This document shows positions 52,564 through 60,665 of a DNA stretch of 64,000 nt, piece by piece. The notes below the pieces were generated by a model. It made no database searches and was not told the origin of the DNA. It saw only the letters and a list, made by a program, of their open reading frames with translations. Made by a program: the position numbers and the translations under genes. Position 1 is the stretch's first letter; the number at the start of each line of letters is the position of its first letter. Source of the stretch: Bradyrhizobium sp. cir1 (lineage in GTDB: Bacteria > Pseudomonadota > Alphaproteobacteria > Rhizobiales > Xanthobacteraceae); the NCBI RefSeq assembly GCF_014198245.1, contig NZ_JACIHE010000006.1:124001-188000 (forward strand), written 5' to 3'.

Positions 52564-53400
52564 ATGTCGACCGCCGGCGCCATCAGCCTCGAACGCGACA
52601 CGCCCGAGCTTGCACGTACCTACGAGCAGGCCGGCGTCCTCCAGTTTCACCATGGCAAATTCCTCATCGGACCGCTGGCTTTGAAGTCCGGCGACCACGT
52701 GCTCGATATCGGCGCCGGCACCGGCCGCCTGACCGAATTCGTCGCGGGCCTCGTCGGTGCGACCGGCCGCGCGATCGGCATCGATCCGCTGGAGAACCGG
52801 ATCGCGATCGCGCGCCTGCGCGCATCGCAAACGCTGACCTTCGATGTCGGACGTGCCGAAGACCTTTCGCGCTTTGGACCTGCGCAATTCGATGCCGTCT
52901 ACCTCAACAGCGTCTTCCACTGGATCGCCGACAAGCGGCAGGCGCTGCGCGAGATCGAGCGGGTTCTCAAGCCGGGCGGCCGGATCGGGCTGAATGCGCA
53001 GGACCCGACCAAACCTCACGAGTCACGTACCCTGCTCCGCCGGGCCATTGAGCAGGCCGGGTTCAGCGAGAGGAGCGGCGAGTCAAACCGCGTGCTCGGA
53101 GCCACCGACGAGGAGCTCAGGGCGCTGTTCGCCGAGACCGGGTTCGTCGATTACCGAAGTGACCTGCGCTCGCTCGTCGATCTCCACGGCGACGTGAATT
53201 CGGTACTCGGCTGGTCCGAAGCCAGCGCATTCGGCAATTTCTTCGGCGGCTTTTCGCAAGCGGAACGGGCAGAGATCGACGCAGCCTTTGCCGCGCTGGT
53301 CGAGACGAAGCGCACGCCGGAGGGGCTCCGTCTCGAACGATATCTGCGTTTCGCTTTCGCCCGGAAGCCGGGATCGCAAGCCGCCCCTTCCGTCTCGTAG
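52564..53400 (+). CDS. Class I SAM-dependent methyltransferase
   Basis: 278 residues. Motif I LDIGAGTGRLTEFVAGLVGA at about 47-66, the acidic IGIDP ribose site, and FDAVYLNSVFHWIADKRQAL followed by a VLKPGGRIGL post-motif define a class I methyltransferase (UbiE/arsenite methyltransferase-like). The ATG at 52564 has GGAAAG upstream. It is followed after 41 bp by an LLM monooxygenase and then a MetQ-type binder, so it may methylate or demethylate a sulfur compound handled by this unit; substrate unknown. Confidence 0.85.
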   Translation: MSTAGAISLERDTPELARTYEQAGVLQFHHGKFLIGPLALKSGDHVLDIGAGTGRLTEFVAGLVGATGRAIGIDPLENRIAIARLRASQTLTFDVGRAEDLSRFGPAQFDAVYLNSVFHWIADKRQALREIERVLKPGGRIGLNAQDPTKPHESRTLLRRAIEQAGFSERSGESNRVLGATDEELRALFAETGFVDYRSDLRSLVDLHGDVNSVLGWSEASAFGNFFGGFSQAERAEIDAAFAALVETKRTPEGLRLERYLRFAFARKPGSQAAPSVS

Positions 53401-53441
53401 CCGCCGGCCCCTCGCCGGCCATCGCATCTGGACATCGAACC

Positions 53442-54785
53442 ATGAGCAACCCGCGGCAGCTTGTTCTCAATCTCTTCATCTATCCCGGCGGTCATCACGA
53501 AGCCGCGTGGCGCTACAAGGGATCCTCGGCGGAGCGCATTCTCGACATCACCTATTATCAGGAGCTGGCGCAGCGCGCCGAGGCGAGCAAGTTCGACGCG
53601 ATCTTCTTTGCCGACGGGCCGGCGCTGGCCGACAACGTCCGCTACGCCCAGCGCTTTCGCTTCGAGCCGATCACCTGGCTGGCTGCGATCGCCGCAGTGA
53701 CGAAGCGTATCGGCCTGATCGCGACGGCGTCGACCACCTATACCGAGCCCTACAACCTCGCACGCCTGTTCGCCTCGCTCGACCACCTGAGCCGGGGTCG
53801 CGCCGGCTGGAATATCGTGACGACCAGTGCGCCGCAGGCCGCGCAGAATTTTGGCCTGCCCGAGCACCCCCCGCATCACGAACGCTACGAGCGCGCCCGC
53901 GAATATCTCGACGTGATCTCGCGGCTCTGGGACAGCTGGGAGGATGACGCGCTCGTCAACGATCCCGCTTCCGGCGTCTTCGCCGAGACCAGCAAGATCC
54001 ATACGCTCGACCATGTCGGCAAGCATTTTCGGGTTCGCGGCCCGTTGAACATCTCGCGCACGCCGCAGGGCCGGCCGGTCTATGTGCAGGCCGGCTCCTC
54101 CGACGACGGCCGCGCTTTCGCCGCGCGCTTTGCCGAAGCCATTTTCACCGCGCACCAGACGCTGGACTCCGCCAAGACCTTCTATGAGGATATCAAGCGG
54201 CAGGCCCGCGCCTTCGACCGCGGCCCCGACGAGATCAAGATCCTGCCCGGCATCAGCCCCTTCATCGGCAGCACGCAAGGAGAGGCCGACCGGCTCCAGG
54301 AGGAGTTCAATGAGCTGATCCAGCCGGAATATTCTCTGACGCAGCTGCGCCAGATGATCGGCGTCGATCTCACCGGCTACGATCTCGACGGTCCCGTGCC
54401 GCGCCATCTGATCGACACCGCGAGCGCACGCGGCGTCGCCAGCCGTTTCAAGCTTGTGGTCGACATCGTCGATCGCGAAAAACCGACGATCCGTCAGCTG
54501 GTGCAGCGCCTCGCCGGCGCGCGCGGCCATTGGGTCATTGCCGGCACGCCGGAAAAGATCGCCGACAACATCCAGACCTGGTTCGAGAACGGCGCAGCGG
54601 ACGGCTTCAACGTGATGCCGCCCTGGTTGCCCGGCGGCTTCGATGTCTTTGCCGAGCAGGTCGTCCCGATCCTGCGCAGGCGGGGCCTGTTCCGCGAGGA
54701 CTACACCGGCACGACGCTGCGCGAGCATTACGGCCTCGCCCGTCCCGCCAGCATCTACTCGAACGAGGTCAAGGCGATCGCCTGA
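53442..54785 (+). CDS. LLM-class flavin-dependent monooxygenase (NtaA/SnaA/DszA family), copy 4
   Basis: 447 residues. LVLNLFIYPGGHHEAAWRYK, EASKFDAIFFADGPALADNV, FASLDHLSRGRAGWNIVTTS, WDSWEDDALVNDPASGVFAE and GPLNISRTPQGRPVYVQAGS mark the DszA/NtaA group; it is a paralogue of 38563-39903. Both end with a LRxHxGLxRPAS motif. Needs FMNH2 from a separate reductase. It sits between a methyltransferase and a MetQ-type binder, so its substrate may be an S-methyl or methionine-derived compound. Confidence 0.9.
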   Translation: MSNPRQLVLNLFIYPGGHHEAAWRYKGSSAERILDITYYQELAQRAEASKFDAIFFADGPALADNVRYAQRFRFEPITWLAAIAAVTKRIGLIATASTTYTEPYNLARLFASLDHLSRGRAGWNIVTTSAPQAAQNFGLPEHPPHHERYERAREYLDVISRLWDSWEDDALVNDPASGVFAETSKIHTLDHVGKHFRVRGPLNISRTPQGRPVYVQAGSSDDGRAFAARFAEAIFTAHQTLDSAKTFYEDIKRQARAFDRGPDEIKILPGISPFIGSTQGEADRLQEEFNELIQPEYSLTQLRQMIGVDLTGYDLDGPVPRHLIDTASARGVASRFKLVVDIVDREKPTIRQLVQRLAGARGHWVIAGTPEKIADNIQTWFENGAADGFNVMPPWLPGGFDVFAEQVVPILRRRGLFREDYTGTTLREHYGLARPASIYSNEVKAIA

Positions 54786-54822
54786 CACCGCTCTCCCTCC
54801 AAACTGGAAACCGTAAGAAGAC

Positions 54823-55638
54823 ATGAAGACCGCGTTGTTTCTCCTCTCCGGCCTTTTGGCTCTCTCTCCGCTCGCCGCCGGAGGCTCTTTGGCCCAGCAA
54901 CCCGCGAAGCCCGAACTGCGGGTCGGTTTCGTACCGGGGCCGTACATCGATGAGTTCAAGATCGGCGTCGAGCCCGAACTGAAACAGAAGGGCTACAAGA
55001 TCCGCTACGTCGAGTTCTCGACCGGCCTTGAAGCCAACAACGCGGTGTTCAAGTCCGAGATCGATGCCAATGTGATGCAGCACACGGTCTTTCTCGAGTC
55101 CTACAACGAGCGCCAGAAGACCGATCTCGTCGGCATCGTCCACGTCCCGACGCCGCCGATGGGCCTTTATTCGAAGAAGCACCCGCTGGGCGCGCCGATC
55201 AAGCCGGGCTCCAGCGTCGCGGTCCCGAACGATCCCGTCAACCTCCAGCGCGCGCTGTGGGTGCTGCGCGATCTCGGCTTGGTCGAGATCCGCGACAGCA
55301 AGCCGGTCGACGTCACCGAGCTCGATGTCATCAAGAATCCCGGCGGGATCAAGCTGGTCCCGCTCGAGGCCGCACAGGCGCCGCGGGCGCTCGACGACGT
55401 CGACTTCGCCGCCATCCAGGGCAATTTCGCCATCTTCAGCGGGCTGAAGCTGACCAATGCCTTCGCGCTGGAGAAGATGACGACGCCCTACATCAACGTG
55501 CTCGCGGTGAAGAAGGCCAACGCCAATGCCGAATGGGCCCAGGACATTGTCGCCGGTTACAAGTCCCCGGCATTCAAGACGGCGATCAAGGCCGATCATT
55601 TCTATGACGGCTTCACCTTGCCCGACTACATGAAGTGA
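54823..55638 (+). CDS. MetQ/NlpA family substrate-binding protein
   Basis: 271 residues. Signal peptide LFLLSGLLALSPLAAGGSLA without a lipobox cysteine. ELRVGFVPGPYIDEFKIGVE, EIDANVMQHTVFLESYNERQ, SSVAVPNDPVNLQRALWVLR and DVDFAAIQGNFAIFSGLKLT are MetQ-type blocks. Third orphan MetQ of the window; it has no adjacent MetNI. Located 37 bp after the LLM monooxygenase, so the two are probably co-transcribed. Confidence 0.9.
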   Translation: MKTALFLLSGLLALSPLAAGGSLAQQPAKPELRVGFVPGPYIDEFKIGVEPELKQKGYKIRYVEFSTGLEANNAVFKSEIDANVMQHTVFLESYNERQKTDLVGIVHVPTPPMGLYSKKHPLGAPIKPGSSVAVPNDPVNLQRALWVLRDLGLVEIRDSKPVDVTELDVIKNPGGIKLVPLEAAQAPRALDDVDFAAIQGNFAIFSGLKLTNAFALEKMTTPYINVLAVKKANANAEWAQDIVAGYKSPAFKTAIKADHFYDGFTLPDYMK

Positions 55639-55667
55639 AGGATCGGGAAGCAGCGGCGGCACACAGC

Positions 55668-55994
55668 ATGTTCGAATTCACACTGGAATGGACCGGCCTT
55701 CGTTCTGACGCTGAGCGGGCAACCGACGCGCGAGCGGGGTCCGATCGCATCGGCGGACGCGAGGCATTGATCATCCCCCTGATGCTGCTGATCGCGTTCC
55801 TGTTCGTGCTTGGCCTCATGACGCGGGCGCATCTGCATGAGCACGCCGACCGAAGCCTGCTGTATGCATCGTTCGGCAGCATGGGCATGCCCATGCTGCT
55901 GATGGTGTCGGACTCCTGCCGCAGACCGCTGAACGCCGGTTCCACACGGCAGTTGCAGCACGCCGACGTGCTCGCGCTGCTCGCGAACGAATAA
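55668..55994 (+). CDS. Possible small membrane protein
   Basis: 108 residues from ATG 55668 (a GTG at 55635 overlapping the metQ stop is an alternative). One strong hydrophobic segment ALIIPLMLLIAFLFVLGLMT is followed by RAHLHEHADRS and a GMPMLLMVSDSC stretch. No known domain and no good ribosome site, so its reality is uncertain. Confidence 0.4.
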   Translation: MFEFTLEWTGLRSDAERATDARAGSDRIGGREALIIPLMLLIAFLFVLGLMTRAHLHEHADRSLLYASFGSMGMPMLLMVSDSCRRPLNAGSTRQLQHADVLALLANE

Positions 55995-56193
55995 TCCGAC
56001 GCCTCCGCACTCCCCACACCGCATGAAAAACGTTCCTTGCGAAGCGGCACCATGGAATTTCCTGCTCGAACAGATGACAGTCTCAGTACGATCCAACCAA
56101 ACTGATCGTGGCCAGCGGCTGGCGATGTTCAACGTATTACCGCTCGTGTTAGCCTTGTCGCGTTCTCGCCCTACACCGTTGTCCGGAGTGAAC

Positions 56194-56358
56194 ATGAGCT
56201 ACGTCATCTCGCTGCATTCACGCTTCGCCAGCTGGCTCGAACAGGCACGCGGATGGTTCCGGCACTCACTGCGGCCACAGACGGGCGGCCCGAACGATGA
56301 CCAGCGCGGCCATCAGGACGACCTTTACGAGATCTTCCTGTTCGGGCCCCACGGCTGA
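56194..56358 (+). CDS. Small protein upstream of lrp
   Basis: 54 residues, MSYVISLHSRFASWLEQARG onward, ending DDLYEIFLFGPHG. GGAG lies 5 bp before the ATG, which is good support for such a short frame. Amphipathic N-terminal helix likely, acidic C-terminus, no known domain. It precedes lrp by 56 bp. Confidence 0.45.
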   Translation: MSYVISLHSRFASWLEQARGWFRHSLRPQTGGPNDDQRGHQDDLYEIFLFGPHG

Positions 56359-56414
56359 CGACCCTGCCCAAGCGTCGCCCCCCGAGCTTCCACTGATACA
56401 AAGGTAATCAGACA

Positions 56415-56924
56415 ATGACCGACGCTGCGTTGCAGCTCGCCGAGACCGGCCGACGCCTGGATGCCATCGACCGCAAGATCCTGACGGTGCTTCAGGAGGA
56501 CGCCTCGCTGTCGGTGGCCGAGATCGGCGACCGCGTCGGCCTGTCGTCGACGCCGTGCTGGAAGCGCATCCAGCGGCTCGAGGCCGACGGCGTGATCCTG
56601 AAGCGCGTCGCGCTGGTCGACCCGAACAAGATCGGCCTCGGCCTCTCCGTGTTCGTCTCGGTGGAAAGCTCCGATCACTCCGATGCTTGGCTGAAGCGTT
56701 TCGCGGCGGCGGTCAGCGCCATGCCCGAGGTGATGGAATTCTACCGGATGGCGGGCGACGTCGACTACATGCTGCGTGTCGTGATCCCCGACATGCAGAG
56801 CTACGACGTGTTCTACAAGAAACTGATCCACGCCGTCCCGCTCAAGAACGTCACCTCGCGCTTTGCGATGGAGAAGATCAAGTCGATCACGGCCCTGCCG
56901 GTGCCGCCGATCGCGGTTGATTGA
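56415..56924 (+). CDS. Lrp/AsnC family transcriptional regulator
   Basis: 169 residues, intact. N-terminal HTH (IDRKILTVLQEDASLSVAEI, GDRVGLSSTPCWKRIQRLEA, DGVILKRVALVDPNKIGLGL) and a RAM ligand-binding domain to ALPVPPIAVD. These regulators sense amino acids and often control amino-acid and sulfur metabolism. The second half is duplicated as a fragment at 3484-3737. It lies at the boundary between the sulfur locus and the following block; its targets cannot be read from sequence. Confidence 0.92.
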   Translation: MTDAALQLAETGRRLDAIDRKILTVLQEDASLSVAEIGDRVGLSSTPCWKRIQRLEADGVILKRVALVDPNKIGLGLSVFVSVESSDHSDAWLKRFAAAVSAMPEVMEFYRMAGDVDYMLRVVIPDMQSYDVFYKKLIHAVPLKNVTSRFAMEKIKSITALPVPPIAVD

Positions 56925-57242
56925 GGCGATGCGCTCTAGCGAGCGTCCGGTAGGCATCACCCGGTAACAACACTCTTCGCGAGGAGCAACGAGCAAAATC
57001 GGCCCTCGGGTTGGCCGCCAGCACCGCCCTTTGGAACCCGCCGCTCCTCCTGAAATCGTGTGCATGTCATGCCCGGGGACGGCGGCAGTGCGCATCTGCT
57101 CTCCCATTGAGAACGCCTGCTCACGTTGGCCTGCGCAGGATTTTTCTTGATCTCCCGGTGCACACGTCATGCACACGCCGCCTTCTAACGCATTGTAAAA
57201 CTTGAACTCTCGCTCCAATCCATCATGGGTGCGACGGAAAAG
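56671..57242. repeat. Long direct repeat, right copy (lrp 3' half + downstream DNA)
   Basis: Same-orientation counterpart of 3484-4087. The coding part aligns without indels; the noncoding part is shorter by about 33 bp at 57112-57113. The intact lrp spans into this copy. Confidence 0.85.
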
Positions 57243-57648
57243 AGATAGTCTTGAGATTCCAATTGGTTATGACATCCTCTTTGCACTCGCCCTTGTTATG
57301 CTATTTCCGCGAAAATAGTATAGCCGCCGGACGTGCACATAATCGCCTGCCGTCCCTATCCACTTGCTGCGCAGCGACGCCATCATGGTGGAACAACGAT
57401 CCAAAGGGCAGTGTCGATTTGCACGAACCGGATTTCGACACCTCGTCGGCCGATGCAAACGCGGCGAAAGCCGCTTACTCGGGCCGGCAAATTGGGCATG
57501 CCAGCCTACGATCTCGACGGGCCGGTCCGTGATATCGCGCCATCGGACAGCTATCACAGTTTGCCAGCGTCATGATCGCCAAGGGCCGCGAGAACATGGC
57601 GCTGCGCGACCTCTATAGTCTTGCCGCCGCCAACAACGAGCCTCACAT

Positions 57649-57664
57649 TGTCCGAAATCCGACA
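57649..57664. promoter_or_regulatory. NifA-type upstream activator site (TGT-N10-ACA)
   Basis: TGT-CCGAAATCCG-ACA matches the NifA binding consensus TGT-N10-ACA and is part of an ATTGTC...GACAAT dyad. It lies about 60 bp upstream of the better -24/-12 match. Confidence 0.5.
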
Positions 57665-57724
57665 ATGTCAGACGCTCGCGTCGGCATTTTTCTTGCGCCC
57701 ACATAGGAGCAATAGCGGCACCGC

Positions 57725-57742
57725 GCGGAACGGAAATTGCTC
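57725..57742 (+). promoter_or_regulatory. Sigma-54 (-24/-12) promoter candidate
   Basis: GGAACG-GAAA-TTGCT fits the consensus GGCACG-N4-TTGCW, with GG at 57727-57728 and GC at 57739-57740 (exactly 10 nt between). It is about 130 bp upstream of the SagB-type gene. A weaker alternative, GGCATTTTTCTTGC, is at 57683-57696. Confidence 0.5.
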
Positions 57743-57872
57743 TGGCATTCCGTAGACAGACCCTCGGCTCGAACAGGTCCGTGGCTAGGACACCTCCGAG
57801 ACCGTCGTTGAAGCAGCAAGAGCTGAGAATCAACGGCGCATGTCTGTTGTCAGCGACGGATAGGATGATCCC

Positions 57873-59525
57873 GTGCTCACCAGGATTGCAGCAACACCAG
57901 ATCCGACGTCTGCCGAAATTGCACTCGCCTACCACGCGCGCACCAAACATTCTCTCAAGCGTTATGCGGCCGGCCCCGAGACGCTCGACTGGGACCTGCA
58001 GCCCAATCCGTTCCGGGAATTCACAGGCTCCGCACGAACGTCTCTGCCATTGACGACCGACGAGCTCAGCACGAGCTTCGCGCAGGTGTATGGGCCGACC
58101 GGCGTGGCGCGCCCACTCACGATCGCGTCCGTTGCGGCGCTGCTCGAGCTTTCGATGGGACTTTCCGCATGGAAGGAACTTGGACCCGATCGCTGGGCGC
58201 TGCGCTGCAATCCATCGAGCGGCAATTTGCATCCGACGGAATGCTATGTGCTTTCCGCAAGCGTGCCAGGCCTCGACGACGGGCTCCATCATTACGTCAG
58301 CCGCGATCACGTGCTGGAGCAGCGCTGCCGGCGCGCCGGGCCTTCGGGGGCATCTGCGCGGCTGTGGATCGGCTTTGCCTCGATTCATTGGCGGGAAGCG
58401 TGGAAATATGGCGAGCGCGCCTTCCGCTATTGTCAGCTCGACATCGGTCACGCGCTGGGCGCGGTTCGCTACGCTGCGGGCGCGCTCGGTTGGCGCGCAA
58501 GGCTCGTCGACGATGTCGCAAACACGGCGCTTTCCGCATGGATGGGCCTTGATCGGAGGGCCGACTTTGCCGGCACGGAGTTCGAGGATGCGGATCTCCT
58601 GATTGAGATCGAGCCATGTGCCGCGACCGCCCCAGCGCGCCAGGAGAGGACGCCGCCCTCCTTCGATGCTGCGGCCGACCACTGGACGGGACGCGCCAAC
58701 CGTCTGGATGCGCATCCCCTCTATCGCTGGCCGGTGATCGACGAGGTTTCAACGGCGACCCATGGCGGCGCGACCGAAGCGGCGGACGTGCTGTCACCGC
58801 ACTATCCACCCCTCCCCGAAGCCTCGGCTGCACGCGCCGCAGATGTCATCCTCGGCCGCCGTAGCGCGCAACGCTTCGACGCCAAGTTCACGATGAGCCT
58901 CGATCACTTCCATCGTCTCCTGGACTGCCTGCTGGCACGGCCGGTCGCACCATGGGACGTCTGGACATTTGCGCCGCGTGTGCATCCCGTGCTGTTCGTG
59001 CACCGGGTCGAAGGGCTCGCGCCCGGTGTATACGCGCTGCCTCGCCATCCGGAGGCGGACAAGGCTCTGCGTCAGGCACTACGTCCCGATTTCGAATGGC
59101 AGAAGGTCGAGAGCGCCCCCGCTCATCTGCCGCTGTTCAGGCTCCTCGCTGCAGACTGCCGGGCCGTTGCCAAGACGGCAAGCTGCCATCAGGCGATCGC
59201 AAGCGACGGCTGCTTCTCGCTCTCCATGCTGAGCGAATTCGAACCGATCGTCGGGGCCAATGCCTGGCGCTACCGTCAGCTCTACTGGGAAGCCGGCTTG
59301 CTCGGACAGGTCCTCTACCTCGAAGCCGAGGCCGCGGGCCTTCGCGGAACCGGAATCGGCTGCTACTTCGATGACGATGTCCACGAGATGCTCGGGGTCG
59401 GGACAACCCAATTCCAGGCGCTCTATCACTTCACCGTGGGACGTCCGTTGACCGACGATCGCATCACGACGCTGCCGGCCTATCCGGGCCGGCAGCGGAA
59501 CGAGCGCGCAGGAGCAGCGACATGA
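57873..59525 (+). CDS. SagB/ThcOx-type oxidoreductase with two nitroreductase-like domains
   Basis: 550 residues, start GTG 57873. Two SagB-like FMN domains in tandem: domain 1 about 60-245 (LRCNPSSGNLHPTECYVLSA, then GLHHYVSRDHVLEQ; HALGAVRYAAGALGW) and domain 2 about 315-540 (ILGRRSAQRFDAKFTMSLDH; GVYALPRHPE; LYWEAGLLGQVLYLEAEAAG). The NPSSGNLHPTE motif is the SagB signature. SagB-type dehydrogenases oxidise azolines in peptide modification, but stand-alone doubles like this are not assigned. It is first in an operon with a rhodanese-ankyrin gene (4-bp overlap), behind a sigma-54/NifA-like promoter, so a nitrogen-fixation-linked redox role is suspected. Confidence 0.82.
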   Translation: MLTRIAATPDPTSAEIALAYHARTKHSLKRYAAGPETLDWDLQPNPFREFTGSARTSLPLTTDELSTSFAQVYGPTGVARPLTIASVAALLELSMGLSAWKELGPDRWALRCNPSSGNLHPTECYVLSASVPGLDDGLHHYVSRDHVLEQRCRRAGPSGASARLWIGFASIHWREAWKYGERAFRYCQLDIGHALGAVRYAAGALGWRARLVDDVANTALSAWMGLDRRADFAGTEFEDADLLIEIEPCAATAPARQERTPPSFDAAADHWTGRANRLDAHPLYRWPVIDEVSTATHGGATEAADVLSPHYPPLPEASAARAADVILGRRSAQRFDAKFTMSLDHFHRLLDCLLARPVAPWDVWTFAPRVHPVLFVHRVEGLAPGVYALPRHPEADKALRQALRPDFEWQKVESAPAHLPLFRLLAADCRAVAKTASCHQAIASDGCFSLSMLSEFEPIVGANAWRYRQLYWEAGLLGQVLYLEAEAAGLRGTGIGCYFDDDVHEMLGVGTTQFQALYHFTVGRPLTDDRITTLPAYPGRQRNERAGAAT

Positions 59526-60298
59526 GGCGACGCATCCCCTTTCGCTGCATCGACGTCGATGCCGCCGCAGAGCTTCTGCGACGCGACGACGTGCACAGAT
59601 TCGACGTTCGGGATGCTGCATCGTTCGCGAATGGCCGCATCGAACGGGCACAGCACGTGACGCAGGCGAACCTGTCCGCGTTTATCACGGGGACGACGAA
59701 GAATACGCCGATCCTGATCTATTGCTATCACGGGCATGCCAGCCGCGAATACGCGCAGACGTTCTCCGACTTCGGGTTTGTCGAGGTCTATAGTCTCAAC
59801 GGCGGCTATGAGGCCTGGAGCCGGTGGCAGCCCGCGATCGCAGCGACACCGCCCGACTTGGTGCTGCAGCGCTGGCTGTCCGAGCAAGGCTTCCCGAATG
59901 ACGACGTCAATGCCGTCATCGCCAACGAGACCACGCCGCTGATGAAGGCAGCCCATCTGGGGGATGGCGCGGTCGTTCGCGACCTCCTTGCCGCGGGGGC
60001 CCGGCTGGAGACGAAGAATGCCGACGGCAACAATGCGCTGTGGCTCGCCTGCGTCGGCAACCATCTGGAGGTTATCGATCTGCTCGTCGAGGCCGGCGTC
60101 GACATCGACAATCGCAATCTCAATGGCGCAACAGTGCTGATGTACGCCGCCTCATCCGGTAAAGCCGCGGTGGTCGCGCACCTGCTCGCCCACGGCGCTG
60201 ATACGGCGGCGGAAACCCTCGACGGATTCACGGCGCTCGACATGGCCGCATCCGTGGAATGCCTCGCACTCCTTCGCCGTTCCGGCCGCAAGGGCTGA
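59522..60298 (+). CDS. Rhodanese domain fused to ankyrin repeats
   Basis: 258 residues. Rhodanese domain at about 5-108 with active-site C68 in IYCYHGHASREYAQ and the ending VYSLNGGYEAW; ankyrin repeats at about 138-255 (TTPLMKAAHLGDGAVVRDLL, DGNNALWLACVGNHLEVIDL, NGATVLMYAASSGKAAVVAH, DGFTALDMAASVECLALLRR). The rhodanese half may move sulfane sulfur, and the repeats probably bind a protein partner. ATGA overlap with the SagB-type gene. In a nif setting it could feed sulfur to Fe-S assembly, which is inference. Confidence 0.9.
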   Translation: MRRRIPFRCIDVDAAAELLRRDDVHRFDVRDAASFANGRIERAQHVTQANLSAFITGTTKNTPILIYCYHGHASREYAQTFSDFGFVEVYSLNGGYEAWSRWQPAIAATPPDLVLQRWLSEQGFPNDDVNAVIANETTPLMKAAHLGDGAVVRDLLAAGARLETKNADGNNALWLACVGNHLEVIDLLVEAGVDIDNRNLNGATVLMYAASSGKAAVVAHLLAHGADTAAETLDGFTALDMAASVECLALLRRSGRKG

Positions 60299-60303
60299 GA
60301 GAT

Positions 60304-60660
60304 ATGACAATTGCTGGCAACCGGCCTGGAGAGCGGATCATGAGCGTCATCGAACATGATTTCGGCCTGCAGCAACGCCTGACCGAGCGGCGCTTCGGGA
60401 GGCTCCTGAGCCTCGACGCGCTGCATGAGGCCAATATTCGCGCCAATCCGCTTCCCTACCTGGAACGGGCCAGCGAACGCATCTACCAGCTCGAAAAGCT
60501 CCTGTTCGAAGTCGCGCAAGCCGCAGCACCTCCAGATGGCACGCTGCCTTCGCCTGAAACGATCGTCGTGAGCAAGGCGGAATACGAGCGTCTCCTGAAC
60601 TGCCGCGCGATCGTGGAAACAGCTCTCGCAGAGCTCCAATCCAACGAGAAAGAGAGCTGA
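60304..60660 (+). CDS. Hypothetical protein (nif-neighbour type)
   Basis: 118 residues from ATG 60304 with GAGAGAT upstream; an internal ATG at 60340 is possible. SVIEHDFGLQQRLTERRFGR, LLSLDALHEANIRANPLPYL and YQLEKLLFEVAQAAAPP suggest a mostly helical, cytosolic protein with a likely coiled-coil middle. No known domain. Tight spacing (5 bp each side) shows it belongs to the operon. Confidence 0.7.
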   Translation: MTIAGNRPGERIMSVIEHDFGLQQRLTERRFGRLLSLDALHEANIRANPLPYLERASERIYQLEKLLFEVAQAAAPPDGTLPSPETIVVSKAEYERLLNCRAIVETALAELQSNEKES

Positions 60661-60665
60661 GCACG

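Larger units (their letters stand above)
57243..57872. other. Intergenic region with sigma-54/NifA-like signals
   Basis: About 630 bp without a convincing gene. The first part (57243-57560) is relatively AT-rich and patchy, as at a junction. Two promoter-like elements are listed separately at 57649 and 57725; a second GG-N10-GC match is at 57683-57696. Confidence 0.5.

Noticed and set aside
53151..54959. 602-codon minus-strand frame opposite the fourth LLM monooxygenase
   Set aside because: Shadow of a clearly coding plus strand.
57571..57705. Short plus-strand frame starting MIAKGRENMALRDLYSLAAA
   Set aside because: Reads protein-like for about 25 residues but lacks a ribosome site, runs through the putative NifA site and matches nothing recognised.
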